From Planctomycetota bacterium (GTDB taxonomy: Bacteria; Planctomycetota; Phycisphaerae; Phycisphaerales; UBA1924), in NCBI GenBank assembly GCA_013285505.1, contig CP053450.1, forward strand, positions 2,774,796 to 2,838,795: 64,000 nt of DNA. The letters are read 5' to 3'. Both the position numbers and the translations under genes were made by a program. Below are positions 1 through 9,797 of the stretch, piece by piece. The notes beneath the pieces were generated by a model. It was not told the origin of the DNA, did not search any database, and saw only the letters and a list, made by a program, of their open reading frames with translations. Each line of letters opens with the position of its first letter. The stretch's first letter is position 1.

Positions 1-192
1 GGCTGAGTATGTGCCGGCCGCGGTACCGAACTGCCGGATGTTGGATTGGCACACCGTGAGCTTGCCTGACCGACGTGCCTCGCCCAGCGCCGGCAGCAGA
101 ATGCCGATCAGGAGTGCGATGATCGCGATGACCACCAACAGTTCGATCAGAGTGAACGCCCCGAGACGACGGGAGGAGGATGGGTGCCGCAT
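1..192 (-). CDS. Prepilin-like protein, N-terminal part (cut by window edge)
   Basis: The reverse strand opens with ATG at 192 and reads [19 protein letters not shown] and onward with no stop before the window edge, so only the first 64 residues are present. The [18 protein letters not shown] stretch is a class III prepilin leader: basic N-terminus, Gly before the cleaved bond, Glu at mature position 5, then a hydrophobic helix. The following [20 protein letters not shown] resembles the large family of planctomycete H-X9-DG (DUF1559-type) pseudopilins. Its role is likely assembly into a pilus- or pseudopilus-like structure or a surface protein. The C-terminal part that would confirm the subfamily lies outside the window. 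Confidence 0.85.
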   Translation of the reverse strand, partial: MRHPSSSRRLGAFTLIELLVVIAIIALLIGILLPALGEARRSGKLTVCQSNIRQFGTAAGTYSA

Positions 193-288
193 ATCGATGC
201 ACTCCGGTCCCCCGGACAAAACACCGCCAGCAGGTTAATAGCACCTGACATCGGCAGAATACCACAATTCACGCGAACCGCCAAGCGG

Positions 289-1329
289 TCAGCGGAGACC
301 CCGCAAACGCGACAGCGTCCGGATCCGGGCTCCGGCCACCCCGTCCTCCCCCGGCTCTTCCCCAGTGCCGGGCTCGACCGCCGGACCTCCGGCCTCCGCC
401 TCATCCGTCGATGCGAGCCCGGGCGGCGGGGCATCGTCGTCCGGGCCGGGCGGCAACAGGTCCGCTTCACCGACCGCCGCCTGAGGCCTGTGCACTTCGT
501 CGTTCGGACCCGGGGCGACATCCGCCCGGTCGGAATCGGTTGATGCCTGGCGTGCGGAGAGCCACTGTCCCACCGGCCCCGATCCCAGATCGAGTTGCAG
601 GAAGACCGCGTAGCCGCCGAGCCCCGCCAGCGTGATCAACGCCAACGCGGACCAGACCGCCGTCCACCGCTTCGATCGACGCAGGTCCCGGCGAAGCCGG
701 AGCTCACGCAGCCCCTCGTCAGCGAGATCGTCCGCCGCTTCCTGCGTTGGCGACGACACTCGGCCGGTCGAATGGGTATCGGAGGATGATCCGGCATCCG
801 GTGCGAGCGCCGCCGCAGGCGCGGCCGCCACACCCGCCCGCCTCACCTCCGAGGGCACCGACCGTCCGGGAAGCGGCCGCACATCACCGAGCCCCAGGGC
901 CTGACGGTCTTCCAATCGCTCGAACGCTGCGCCGCAGGAGGAGCACTCCCTGCTCTCCGGATCGACCTTCGCCTGGCAACTGTGGCAGAGCCCCAGCCGG
1001 TGCGCCACTCCCGGGCACCAGCGCGCCAGCATCCAGAACTGTCTGGTGGTCGGCCCCCGCACGGCTGTGTCGGCCCGAACCGTTCCCCGGTCGATGAGAT
1101 GCAGCAGCGTGGCGTAGTTGCAGCCGGGCCGGAACGGCTGCGACTCGATCCGCACAAACCACGGCCCCATGGCGTTCTGTGTGGCCTGCCGCGACAGTGG
1201 ATCAAACCGCCCGCCGCAACTCTCACACGCCGCAAGACTCCGGCTCCGCGCACCGCAATAGGGACAGATCGTCAGCCTCGGCTGAGGCGTGGGCGGGACC
1301 GGGGATGACGGAGATGGCGTCGTGTTCAT
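289..1329 (-). CDS. Zinc-ribbon membrane protein with GYF-like segment
   Basis: A protein of about 346 residues from ATG 1329; an upstream in-frame ATG at 1356 is the alternative, but 1329 has a better-spaced purine-rich site. It begins with a Pro/Ser/Thr-rich tail and a first zinc ribbon (CPYCG...CESCG). A segment with GPWFVRIE...TAVRGPTTRQFWMLARW follows, with the look of a GYF-like domain, then a second ribbon (CHSCQ...CSSCG). After a linker comes one hydrophobic helix (WTAVWSALALITLAGLGGYA) and an acidic, Pro-rich tail. This suggests a single-pass membrane protein with cytoplasmic Zn-binding domains. No enzymatic motif is seen and the function is unknown. It is transcribed divergently from the parvulin gene at 1413. 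Confidence 0.7.
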   Translation of the reverse strand: MNTTPSPSSPVPPTPQPRLTICPYCGARSRSLAACESCGGRFDPLSRQATQNAMGPWFVRIESQPFRPGCNYATLLHLIDRGTVRADTAVRGPTTRQFWMLARWCPGVAHRLGLCHSCQAKVDPESRECSSCGAAFERLEDRQALGLGDVRPLPGRSVPSEVRRAGVAAAPAAALAPDAGSSSDTHSTGRVSSPTQEAADDLADEGLRELRLRRDLRRSKRWTAVWSALALITLAGLGGYAVFLQLDLGSGPVGQWLSARQASTDSDRADVAPGPNDEVHRPQAAVGEADLLPPGPDDDAPPPGLASTDEAEAGGPAVEPGTGEEPGEDGVAGARIRTLSRLRGLR

Positions 1330-1412
1330 GGCTGCCTGGAGGCTTGGGTACACCATACCAGCCCGTGGTGGTGGTGGTTGACCGGCTCGGCCTCATCGGC
1401 TTGGATGCTGGT

Positions 1413-2419
1413 ATGAATCCCCACACCTCCGCCGGCGGCCGCGGCCTCCTCATCGGTCTTTTACTCGTTACGGGTTGCAGCAACGGCGGTTCCACCTCGA
1501 CAAACGCCTTCGATGGGCTCGACCGGGCAGACCGCTACGCGTCGGATGGCGGCCGGGTGATCCCCAAGGCCGGTGCCCCGCTCTCGATCGACGGCCAGGC
1601 GGTGGAATGGTCGACCGTGAGCGACCGGCTCGCCGAGGCCGCCGGCGCCGTGGTCGTTGAGGAAGTCGCGGCTCGATCGCGTCATCGAACGCGAGGCCGC
1701 GGCCCGCGGCATTCAGATCACACAGGCCGACCTCGACCGCGAACGCCGGTGGGTCGCGCGCAGTCGACCAAGGGGCCCGCAGTTCGGGGACCGATCCCGC
1801 GGTCCTCGTCAGGGAGATCCGGCAACGCCGCGGCCTCGGCCCGGAGCGCTTCGCCGCACTCCTCCGCCGCAACGCCGCGCTCCGCGCCATGGTCCGGGGC
1901 ACCGTCGAGGTCAGCGCCGAGCAGGTCGAACGCGCATGGCGCACCCAGCACGGCGAGCGGGTCCGGATCCGCATCATCCTCACGCCCTCGATGACCGATG
2001 CGCAGAATCTGCGTTCGCAAGCTCTCGCCGCCGGCAGCGACGAGTACACCTTCGCCAAACTCGCCGAAACCTACTCCACAGACAACTCCGCCCCGCTCGG
2101 CGGGCTCATCGAGCCCTTCAGCACCGAAGACCCCGCCTACGAAGAGACCGTCCGTCGCGTCGCGGCCGGCCTGCAGCCCGGACAGATCGGCCCCGTCGTC
2201 GCGACCCGCAACGGGCACGCCGTGATCCTCCTGACCGACCGCATCCCGCCCGACGGCGTCACGCTCGAAGAGTCTCGGGAGCGACTGCGTGAACAGATCA
2301 CGCTCCGCCAGGAACGGATCAGCATGGACCAACTGGCCAACCAACTGCTCAGCACCGCCCACGTCCGGGTGTTCGACCCCGCGCTGTCCTGGTCGGTCGA
2401 GGCGGGCCGTGGAGACTGA
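1413..2419 (+). CDS. Parvulin-type peptidyl-prolyl isomerase lipoprotein (frame-broken)
   Basis: ATG 1413 starts a lipoprotein signal (GLLIGLLLVTGC, lipobox LVTGC), giving an exported lipid-anchored protein. The reading frame then changes twice, near 1665 and near 1790. Joined, the three frames give a SurA/PrsA-like N-terminal helical region (RLDRVIEREAAARGIQIT; FAALLRRNAALRAMV) followed by a PpiC rotamase domain. That domain shows RIRIILTP, FAKLAETYSTDNSAPLGG, LQPGQIGPVVATRNGHAVI. The family catalyses prolyl cis-trans isomerisation or chaperones exported proteins. The two frame changes sit in GC-rich sequence and, as elsewhere in this window, may be assembly errors; otherwise this is a pseudogene. 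The 3' end overlaps the next gene by 11 bases. Confidence 0.75.
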
Positions 2420-3317
2420 ACCCCGCCAACACCACGGCCCTGTCGCCCGCGTCCTGGCGGCCGCGGGCCACCTGGCGATCTGGGTCGGCCTCTACTTCGC
2501 CGCGGCGTACGCCAGCGCGGCGATTCTCCTGGGCCGCGCCGTCCAACTCGACCCGCTCGGCGCGGCGTTCTGTGCGGGCGTCGGGCTCTACCTGCTCGAC
2601 CGTCTGAAACTCCGCGACGACCTGCTCGATCCCGCCGACCTCGCGGCAGACGAGCGGCGGCACAGGTTCCTGCGCGCGCGCCGCCGCTTCCTCCGCACGC
2701 TCGCCTGGGTCATGCTCGGCATCGGGACCATCCTCGTTGTCGCGATCCACCCGGCCAACGCATTGCTGCCGCCGATCGGCGTGCTCGGCGTGCTGGCCTA
2801 CAGCCGCCCCCGGGAGTCCCGCCGCCGGCCCAAGGACCTGCTCGTCCTGAAGAACCTCATGCCGGGGTGCGCGATCGCGGGGCTGGGCGTGATTCTCGCG
2901 GTGCAATCTCCCGTGCACGCATCCCGCCTCTTCGGCACCCCTGTGGGAGCCGAGGCGTTCACGTTCGCCCTCGCGGTGTGCGTGGCGCTGGCGCTGCTGG
3001 TGGCCGCCGACGCCATGCTTTGCGACCTCGACGATGTCGCCGCCGACCGGCACGCGAAGACATCAACGCTCCCGGTCTGGCGTGGTGCAGAGGCGACGTG
3101 GAGGATCGCGCTGCTGGCCCACGCGATCGCCGGAGTGCTGGCCATTGGCGTCGGCTGGAGGCACGGTCTTGTGCTCGGTGCGGCCGTCTGGGCTCTGGCC
3201 AACCTCGGCCTGACAACGCTCCTGCGCCTGGCGCGGCCGGGGCAGGTGCGCGACCTGATCGACCTGCGGCTTCCCGCGGCGACGTTGCTGGTGTATCTGC
3301 TCGACCATTTTGCCTAA
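2409..3317 (+). CDS. UbiA-family-like integral membrane prenyltransferase
   Basis: I chose GTG 2409, overlapping the stop of the parvulin gene, giving 302 residues that are mostly hydrophobic, about seven to nine membrane segments. The segment DLDDVAADRHAKTSTLPVW near residues 200-218 matches the second Asp-rich motif of UbiA prenyltransferases (DxxDxxxDxxxxxxTLPV), and KNLMPGCAIAG resembles the loop after their third helix. The first Asp-rich motif is less clear (LDRLKLRDDLLDPADLAADE). UbiA enzymes transfer polyprenyl chains to aromatic acceptors in the membrane; the substrate cannot be told here. The overlap suggests translational coupling to the upstream isomerase, a pairing with no obvious metabolic logic. 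Confidence 0.7.
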   Translation: METEPRQHHGPVARVLAAAGHLAIWVGLYFAAAYASAAILLGRAVQLDPLGAAFCAGVGLYLLDRLKLRDDLLDPADLAADERRHRFLRARRRFLRTLAWVMLGIGTILVVAIHPANALLPPIGVLGVLAYSRPRESRRRPKDLLVLKNLMPGCAIAGLGVILAVQSPVHASRLFGTPVGAEAFTFALAVCVALALLVAADAMLCDLDDVAADRHAKTSTLPVWRGAEATWRIALLAHAIAGVLAIGVGWRHGLVLGAAVWALANLGLTTLLRLARPGQVRDLIDLRLPAATLLVYLLDHFA

Positions 3318-3374
3318 GCGGCCGCGGCCGAGCCGAGTCGCCTGGTTTGCCCAGCCTGCCCGGCTCGCCCTGCC

Positions 3375-4970
3375 CTACCGCGCGTACTCGATCGCCCGGG
3401 TCTCGCGGAGCACGGTGACCTTGATCTCTCCCGGGAACGTCATCTCGTCGGCCACCCGCTTGGCGATGTCGTGGGCGATCAGGAAGGCCTCGTCGTCGCT
3501 CAGCCGGTTCGCGTCGATCATGACCCGCACCTCGCGCCCCGCCTGGATCGCGTGCGCCTCGTTGACGCCCTTCATCGACATCGCGATGTCCTGCAGTTGG
3601 TTCAGCCGCTGGATGTACCGCTCCATGCTCTCACGCCGCGCACCCGGCCTCGCGCTCGAGACCGCGTCCGCCGCCATGACGATGGGTGTGTAGAACGTCG
3701 TTGACGGGATGTCGGCGTGGTGACCGCCGATGGCGTTGAGCACGGCCTCTTCGCGTTCGCCGTGCTGGCGGGCAAAGTCCATGCCGATCTTCGGGTGCCC
3801 GCCCTCCATCTCGTGGTCCATCGCCTTGCCGATGTCGTGGAGGAACCCGCAGCGCCTCGCCAGCCGTCCGTCCAGCCCGAGCTGCTCGGCGATGATCTGG
3901 CTCAGGAACGCCACCTCGACCGAGTGCCGCAGCACGTTCTGGCCGTAGCTCGTCCGGTAGTGCAAACGGCCCATCGCGTCGATGATCTTGGGGTGGAGCC
4001 CGCGGGTGTTGACCTCGAGGGCCGCCTCCTTGCCCGCCTTGGTGATCTTCTCGGCGATCTCCTCTCGGGTCTTCTCGACGACCTCCTCGATCCGCGTCGG
4101 GTGGAGCCGGCCGTCGGCGACCAGCTTCTCGAGCGACTCGACGGCGATCGCCTGGCGCACCTTGTCGAAGCAGCTCACGATGATGACGCCCGGCGTGTCG
4201 TCCACGATGATGTCCACGCCCGTCGCCCGTTCGATCGCCCGGATGTTCCGGCCCTCGCGACCGATGATCCGCCCCTTCATGTCGTCGGAGGGGATGGTCA
4301 CCGCCCGGACCGTCGAATCGCTGGTCACCTCGGTCGCGAGCCGCTGGATCGCCATCAGCGTGATCTCGGTCGCCTTGTCCTTGGCGTCGTCCTCCGCCTG
4401 TCGGACCACATTCTGCACGACCTTGGCGACCTCGTAGCGGTTCTCCTCTTCGACCCGCTTGAGGAGCATCTCCAGGGCCTGGTCCTGGCTCATCTTGGCC
4501 ACCGCGTGCAAGGCCTCGGTCTGCTTGCGGACGAGTTCCTGGGTCTCTTTCTCCAACTCGCCGATCTGCTCCTCGCGGCCCCGCAGCTTCTCCTGCTGCT
4601 TGTCCAGCGCGGACTCGCGCTTGCTCAGCGAGCTCTCCTTGTCGTGCAGCACGTCCTCCCGCTTGCCGAGACGCCGCTCGGTCTCGCGGAGCTCGTCGCG
4701 TGAGGCCTTCACCTCCGCATCGAGCTGCTCTTTCCGCTCGAGCGCCTCGCGCTCGGCCTCGAGGCGCACGCGCTCCGCGGCGGTCTTGGCCTCTGCTTCG
4801 GCCTGCTCGATCGTCTGCCGCGCCTGGTCCTTCGCGCTCGCCAACGCTCTGGCCGAGAGCGTCCGCGCCACAAACAACCCCGCCGGGACGCCCAGCACCA
4901 AGCCGATGAGAATGAATCCGACGATCGCTCCGGCACTCGTTGCCGCGAGTGTGATTGACGCAAGCATCAT
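3375..4970 (-). CDS. rny: Ribonuclease Y
   Basis: From ATG 4970 (ATG 5003 in frame is the alternative) the protein has 531 residues, normal for RNase Y. Order: N-terminal membrane helix (AGAIVGFILIGLVLGVPAGLF), a long charged coiled coil to about residue 160, a KH domain with GRIIGREGRNIRAIE, then an HD domain with RHSVEVAFL, GFLHDIGKAMDHE and GGHHAD supplying the metal-binding His/Asp residues. It ends with the conserved FPGEIKVTVLRETRAIEYAR. RNase Y is a membrane-attached endoribonuclease that starts mRNA decay. Identification is secure. It is transcribed alone toward the UbiA-like gene (convergent). Confidence 0.97.
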   Translation of the reverse strand: MMLASITLAATSAGAIVGFILIGLVLGVPAGLFVARTLSARALASAKDQARQTIEQAEAEAKTAAERVRLEAEREALERKEQLDAEVKASRDELRETERRLGKREDVLHDKESSLSKRESALDKQQEKLRGREEQIGELEKETQELVRKQTEALHAVAKMSQDQALEMLLKRVEEENRYEVAKVVQNVVRQAEDDAKDKATEITLMAIQRLATEVTSDSTVRAVTIPSDDMKGRIIGREGRNIRAIERATGVDIIVDDTPGVIIVSCFDKVRQAIAVESLEKLVADGRLHPTRIEEVVEKTREEIAEKITKAGKEAALEVNTRGLHPKIIDAMGRLHYRTSYGQNVLRHSVEVAFLSQIIAEQLGLDGRLARRCGFLHDIGKAMDHEMEGGHPKIGMDFARQHGEREEAVLNAIGGHHADIPSTTFYTPIVMAADAVSSARPGARRESMERYIQRLNQLQDIAMSMKGVNEAHAIQAGREVRVMIDANRLSDDEAFLIAHDIAKRVADEMTFPGEIKVTVLRETRAIEYAR

Positions 4971-5408
4971 GCGCGCCGTCCTTTCCGTGGCTGCGCATGC
5001 CATCGCGCAGCCGGGCGTGCTGCTCCGTGCGCGGGGGGGCGGTGGCTGTCGCTGCGTGTCAGATCAACTTCTCGTCGAGCACCCCGAACCGTTCGGCTTC
5101 ACGCCGAGGGTGAATCGATGCATCCCCGCTTTGTCGCCGCCGGACGGCGCGAGCAATCTCACGCCTCCGACCGCGTTGTTCCCGCCCTCGCCAATGCCCG
5201 AGCATCGCAAGGGCCGCATCTCCAAAGAACGTGTGCAGCGTCCTGACTCCGACAGCAAATACAGCAACACCGCCGCGGTGGTCCCGCGGTGGTGCAGTTG
5301 GGTTTGTCTCGCGCCCGGCCCGTCCGGGCGAACAGTCAGAGTTTAGTCTCTGCAAAGTTCGAGACGCACCCCTATTCGCTCGTCATGGAATTATAGGCTT
5401 GTGTTCGG
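4971..5408. other. Intergenic region upstream of RNase Y, no gene assigned
   Basis: A 438-base stretch between the rny start and the end of the PilZ gene. Short reading frames on the minus strand (for example 5059-5355) have no recognisable domain and look like chance frames in GC-rich DNA. A GC-rich inverted pair (CCGCGGTGG...CCGCGGTGG) lies near 5273-5294. A structured 5' leader or small RNA ahead of rny is possible, but nothing here matches an RNA family I can name. Confidence 0.3.
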
Positions 5409-6254
5409 CTACGCAGCCTCGGATTTCCCTTGGCTCTCGAGCATCCTCGCGACGACACCGCAGACCTGCGAGATCACGAAGTCCCGGTGCGCGGGGTTGA
5501 ACCCGAACTCGAACGCCACGCCGAGGTGCACCTGCTGCATGCTGTCGATGTGGCTGTGCACGACACGGCCGGTCAGCGCCAGCGGGGCGACGGAGTCCTC
5601 CCCGAGCGAGACCCGGAGCCAGAGATGCCGGAGCCGGTCCAGACCGGACGACTCCGAACTGTCGACTGTCAACCCGAGTCCGCCGCCGGACAGATTGACC
5701 AGGTTGGCCTCAAACCGGGGGCCGACCATCGGCAGCAGCTGCGGCTGGGTCGGCGGCTGTCCCACCGGCTCGCGCTGGTACCGGGCCAGATCCCTGGCGT
5801 AGGCCTCGTTGGCCACCTCGGCCGCGCCCACGGTCGTGGGATCCAGCAGCGGCCAGCACTCCACCCGCGGCAGGTCCACGCCCACGGTGCTGGCACGGTA
5901 GTAGCTCCGGCGCGAACACCGGCTTACCTCCTCGGGCATGGCGAGCCGGAGCCGGTCGTCGTTGCCGATCTGCAGCACCGAGGTCTCGAACATCCATCGG
6001 TTCTGGCCGATGCTCATCGCACCGATCAACGCCGCGCCCTGCTCGATCCGGATGGACCGCCCGAAGGCCGCCGGCTGCGACACCTCGATCTCGTGGTCGT
6101 TCAACCTCAGGATCTTGACCCGCCAGATCAGGTCTCCGGAGGCGGACTCGGTCTGCCCCGGCCTCGCGAGCGAGATTTCCAGCGCGCCGCCGCGCTCGTA
6201 GATCTGCCAGAGACAATCGCGCCATCGATTCGTACGGGACCGGTTTGCGGGCAT
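5409..6254 (-). CDS. PilZ-domain protein (putative c-di-GMP receptor)
   Basis: A 281-residue soluble protein starting at ATG 6254, behind a clear AGGAGG site. The N-terminal half resembles the YcgR-type flanking domain; the C-terminal half is PilZ-like. The putative c-di-GMP contacts are the RRxxxR-type segment CSRRSYYR near residues 110-120 and NLSGGGLGLTVD near 190 (the D/NxSxxG motif). The PilZ barrel then continues through LALTGRVVHSH and VHLGVAFEF. Such proteins transmit c-di-GMP level to motility, pili or exopolysaccharide. The HD-GYP protein at 11431 and the pilus operon downstream fit that circuit, though the link is inferred. Confidence 0.85.
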   Translation of the reverse strand: MPANRSRTNRWRDCLWQIYERGGALEISLARPGQTESASGDLIWRVKILRLNDHEIEVSQPAAFGRSIRIEQGAALIGAMSIGQNRWMFETSVLQIGNDDRLRLAMPEEVSRCSRRSYYRASTVGVDLPRVECWPLLDPTTVGAAEVANEAYARDLARYQREPVGQPPTQPQLLPMVGPRFEANLVNLSGGGLGLTVDSSESSGLDRLRHLWLRVSLGEDSVAPLALTGRVVHSHIDSMQQVHLGVAFEFGFNPAHRDFVISQVCGVVARMLESQGKSEAA

Positions 6255-6406
6255 GGTGACTCCCTCCTGCCAGGCTCAAGCCTGCCATCGAGCGGATTCG
6301 CGGGAAGATTGACACTTGCGCACCGAGCCGCCGCCAGGAGTCCGCCCGCCTGCCGCTTGTGCGGCATAGCGTGAATCCGGCGCGTCCGAGAACGGACCGA
6401 ACCGGC

Positions 6407-8528
6407 CTAGACCGTCCGGGAGCCCTCGCCCCTGAGCGAGGCCAGAATCTCCCGTGCCCGGGACTGTTGTTCCCCGTCCAACGTTTGCCCGCCGAAGCGG
6501 ATCACGTAGTACAACGCAGAGAGCTCGGCCACCAGCGATCCGATCTCGCCGCGTTCCTCCCCGATCGTCTCTCCCCATGCGTGAGGTGGTTGCCAGTCGG
6601 GCTTGCGGAGGCCCTCCCGCGCGAGCGTGGTCAGCATGTCCTGGTAAATCGGGTTGGCGGCGACCCTCGCCCGGGCGTCGGCATCGGCGATCCGCCGCGG
6701 GATCCTCCCGGGCCTGGTCAACAGCCACGCGCGCCACCGCCGCACCAACACCGACGCGAGATACACCAGAACGAGCGCGGCGACGATACCGGCAAAGATC
6801 TTCACCGCCAGGACCGCCACCTCGTACAACGACGCCTTCCGGAGTGCGCCGAGCCATTCGTCAGCTTTCTCCGTCAGTTTCTCGGCGCGCGGCGAGTCGA
6901 GCGACAGCAGGTCTGCGCGGCTCCCACCGTCGAACGACACGATCGAGTTCACCCACGCGTAGTTGAGTGTGTCCAGGAATTGCCCGGCTCTGGCGAGCAG
7001 CCCCTGCGGCGGTGCGTGCAGGACCGCCAGTTCCGAGGGCGGCGTCGCGTCGTAGGTGCTCCACCAGCCCGGCTCGCCCTGCGCCTCCACCCAGGCGTGG
7101 GCGTTGCTCTCCCGGACGACGTATGACTGGGTGGCACGGTTGAACTCGGCCGCGAGGTATCCCGTCATCACGCGCGCCGGGATCCCCACGCTCTGGCACA
7201 GCGCGCGCGAGCGCCGCCGCGTAGTGCTCGCAGTGCCCACGGTCGGCCTCGGTCAGGAACCACTCGATCGGCTCGGCCCCCGGCGGTGGAGGCGGCTCTC
7301 CCAGGCTGTAGGTGTAGTTGTCCCAGAAATGGCGACGGAACGCCCGGATGGCCTCCTCGTCGTCTGCCACCGGGCGGCGGTCCGGATCTGGCTCGATACC
7401 CGCGGTCCGGAGGATCTCCGCCGCGACTCTCGCGACAACAGGAGAATCCCACGACGCCGGACGTCGGGGATACCGACGCCGAAACTCGGCCTCCCGGCGT
7501 GCCGACCGCGCGGTGTACCGGTACGTGCCGCCCTGCGCGCTCACCATGACCGTCGCGTCCCGGTCGAGATAGGCGATCTCTCCCGGATCCATGGGCGTGA
7601 TCTTGATCGGCCGCCAGACCGTGAACAGGTACGAAAAATCTGCCGGCGTCGCCAGGAGCGTGATCTCCTGGAAGACGCCGCCGTCACCGGCGGGCGACCC
7701 GAGTGAGATCGCCTGCTCCGGAACGACGTCCTGCCGCTTGCCGACCACGTCGGGGCTGCCGGAGCTGTACCAGGTTCCTTCTTCGTACCGATCCAGCGCG
7801 GCCCCACGCAGGTACTGCACTGCACCCTGCCCGCCCATCGGATCGCCCTGTGCATCACGCAGTGTCAGATGCAACACCGGACGTCTCGATTCCGAGATCG
7901 TTCCGCCGCTCCCGACGCGCACCCGATCGGAGAACGCCACCACGCGGCCCACCGACGGATTGCCGAGCCTGCTGATCTGCCGCAGGCCCGCCCCCCGCGG
8001 CACGATCACAAAGACAAACGCCGCCACCATCAGGCCCAGCACGATCGCCACACCGCTCGTCCGCCGGAGCGAGACGTTCGAGCCGGTCCCCGCGACGGCG
8101 CGCACGCCCACCAGAGGGCCGCGCTCGGGCACACCCTTGCCCGCCAGCCGCTCGGCCTTGGTCAGTGCGATCCGCAACTGCAGGTGCATCGCCGCAAACG
8201 CCAGCAGCGGCAGGTACCCGATCGTCAACACGCCCACCAGCAGCCCGTTGCTCACAATCACCGCGGCGAGTGCCAGAAAGATCGAGTAGGCCAGCAGCTG
8301 CGCATCGTCGCCCGCGTGGCGCCTGTCGAAGAGCTTGACCACGATCATCCAGGTGACAAACGCCGCGAACTGGTGCACCCCCAACCCCTGCGCCAGCGTG
8401 GCGTTCAGCGTGTAGACCAGCACACCGAGCGTCGCCAGCCCCCCCATCCACCGGGGCAGACGCATCCCCACAAGCGGAGAGGTGGCCAGCAGCCCGACCG
8501 CACCGAGGAGTATGGCCAGGGCCTGCAT
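6407..8528 (-). CDS. TgpA-like transglutaminase membrane protein (frame-broken)
   Basis: The 5' frame (from ATG 8528) encodes several membrane helices typical of the DUF3488/TgpA N-terminus, then an extracytoplasmic part and the start of a transglutaminase core (DRGHCEHYAAALA, catalytic Cys). The rest lies in another frame from about 7205 down to 6407: VGIPARVMTGYLAAEF, NAHAWVEAQ (His), WWSTYDATPPSEL (Asp), then a last membrane helix and a DUF4129-like tail. The break is in a GCGCGCGC tract and is probably a 1-base indel. An upstream in-frame helix (LLACCAISLLAYAAAS) suggests the true start may be non-ATG, closer to 8610. It follows the DUF58 gene, a common pairing in TgpA clusters. Confidence 0.8.
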
Positions 8529-8615
8529 TCCCGGCGCGGGCGAGGCAGCCGCGTACGCGAGCAGGGAGATCGCGCAGCATGCCAGCAGCGCCCGTGCCCG
8601 TGCAGGCGGGCGCGG

Positions 8616-9797
8616 TCACGCCACACGCTCCGGACGCACCGAACCACCGCCGGCACCGGCCAGCACGACGCCCGAGTCCAGCGTCACCAGCCTGCCCGGC
8701 AGACGGTTCCCCCCGCCCCGGCGGCGGTCCAACGCCCCGTCACCGTGTGGCCGCACCGTCACGACGAGCTCGCGCGGCCCCGGCTGCGGAAGCCCGGCCC
8801 GGTCGTGCGGCTCGTCGGTCATGGCGTCCGCCTCGAGCGAAGCGAGGCGGGAGAGCGCGCGTCGCAGGCCCACCCGGCCCGAGGCCGGCAGCGTGTGCAG
8901 GTTGTACTCCGGGCACAGCAGCCCGACGATGAAGCCCCGTTCGATCGCGATCTTCAGCACGCCGGCCGCGAGCCCGATCGTTGCCTCGGTCTCCTGCGGG
9001 TCGGCCGCGCCGGAGAGGTGGAGCCGAACCCACATCCGCGTCGGTGCGGGCAGCGCGTTCTGCAGTACCACCAGCTCGCCGACGCGCGCACTGGCCCGCC
9101 ACGAGATCGACCGCATGGAATCGCCCGGCACGTACTCCCGCACGCCGTAGAAGTCTCCTGTGTTGTCACCGATCCGCCCGGTCGAGCCATCCCGACCGGA
9201 CCCGGCACCCACATCCTCCAGGAAGCGCGGGTCCAACACCGAAGGTGCCGGATAGACCAGCGCGGTGCGGTGCTGCGCGAACCGGAGACTTTTCGTCGCC
9301 AGCCCAAACGGGAACCCCGATGCGACGATCACGTCTGTGAACTCGGGCTTCCCTCGCTGTGTCGCCAGCGGCCGCGCCTCGGCGACCACCGACTGCCCCG
9401 GACGTACACACGTGACAAACGCCACCGGCCTGGTGACGCAACGCCGCCACGGCGTCCGCACGCGCCGACGCCGGGACGGCTCGCGCTCCGAGATCGTCAG
9501 GCCGAAGACCGGCGCGAGCCAGTTCGTGTTCCGCACGCGGTAGCGCACCACCATCCGCTCACCGGCCGAGCCGTCGGGGATCGGCTCGCGCTCGACCCGG
9601 ATCCCCATCAGCCCGAGCCCGGAGATCACACCCGACACACCGATGCCCGCGACCGCGAGCCCGAGCGCCCAGAAGAGCAGGTTGTTCTGGCTCGAGATCG
9701 CCGCGACCGCCAGAAAGCCGGTCACCGCGAGGTAGACCAGACCCGACATGCGGAACCGGTACATCCGCTGGACCGGGGCGTCGGCGCGGCGTCTCAC
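8616..9797 (-). CDS. DUF58 domain membrane protein
   Basis: The start chosen is GTG 9797, which overlaps the stop of the upstream lipoprotein gene (GTGA), giving 393 residues. Two adjacent N-terminal membrane helices (LVYLAVTGFLAVAAISS; LLFWALGLAVAGIGVSGVI) lead into a periplasm/cytoplasm-facing region. The conserved DUF58 core reads GDFYGVREYVPGDSMRSISWRASARVGELVV. DUF58 proteins usually sit next to MoxR ATPases and transglutaminases; the biochemical role is not known. The TgpA-like gene follows directly. No MoxR gene is in the window. A low-complexity Gly/Arg tail near residue 365 is unusual. Confidence 0.85.
   Translation of the reverse strand: MRRRADAPVQRMYRFRMSGLVYLAVTGFLAVAAISSQNNLLFWALGLAVAGIGVSGVISGLGLMGIRVEREPIPDGSAGERMVVRYRVRNTNWLAPVFGLTISEREPSRRRRVRTPWRRCVTRPVAFVTCVRPGQSVVAEARPLATQRGKPEFTDVIVASGFPFGLATKSLRFAQHRTALVYPAPSVLDPRFLEDVGAGSGRDGSTGRIGDNTGDFYGVREYVPGDSMRSISWRASARVGELVVLQNALPAPTRMWVRLHLSGAADPQETEATIGLAAGVLKIAIERGFIVGLLCPEYNLHTLPASGRVGLRRALSRLASLEADAMTDEPHDRAGLPQPGPRELVVTVRPHGDGALDRRRGGGNRLPGRLVTLDSGVVLAGAGGGSVRPERVA

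Noticed and set aside
3631-4998. 455-residue minus-strand frame overlapping RNase Y
   Set aside because: Arg/Gly/Asp-rich out-of-frame shadow of rny.
4971-5408. Small RNA such as 6S RNA upstream of rny
   Set aside because: No closing stem and central bubble could be drawn with confidence.
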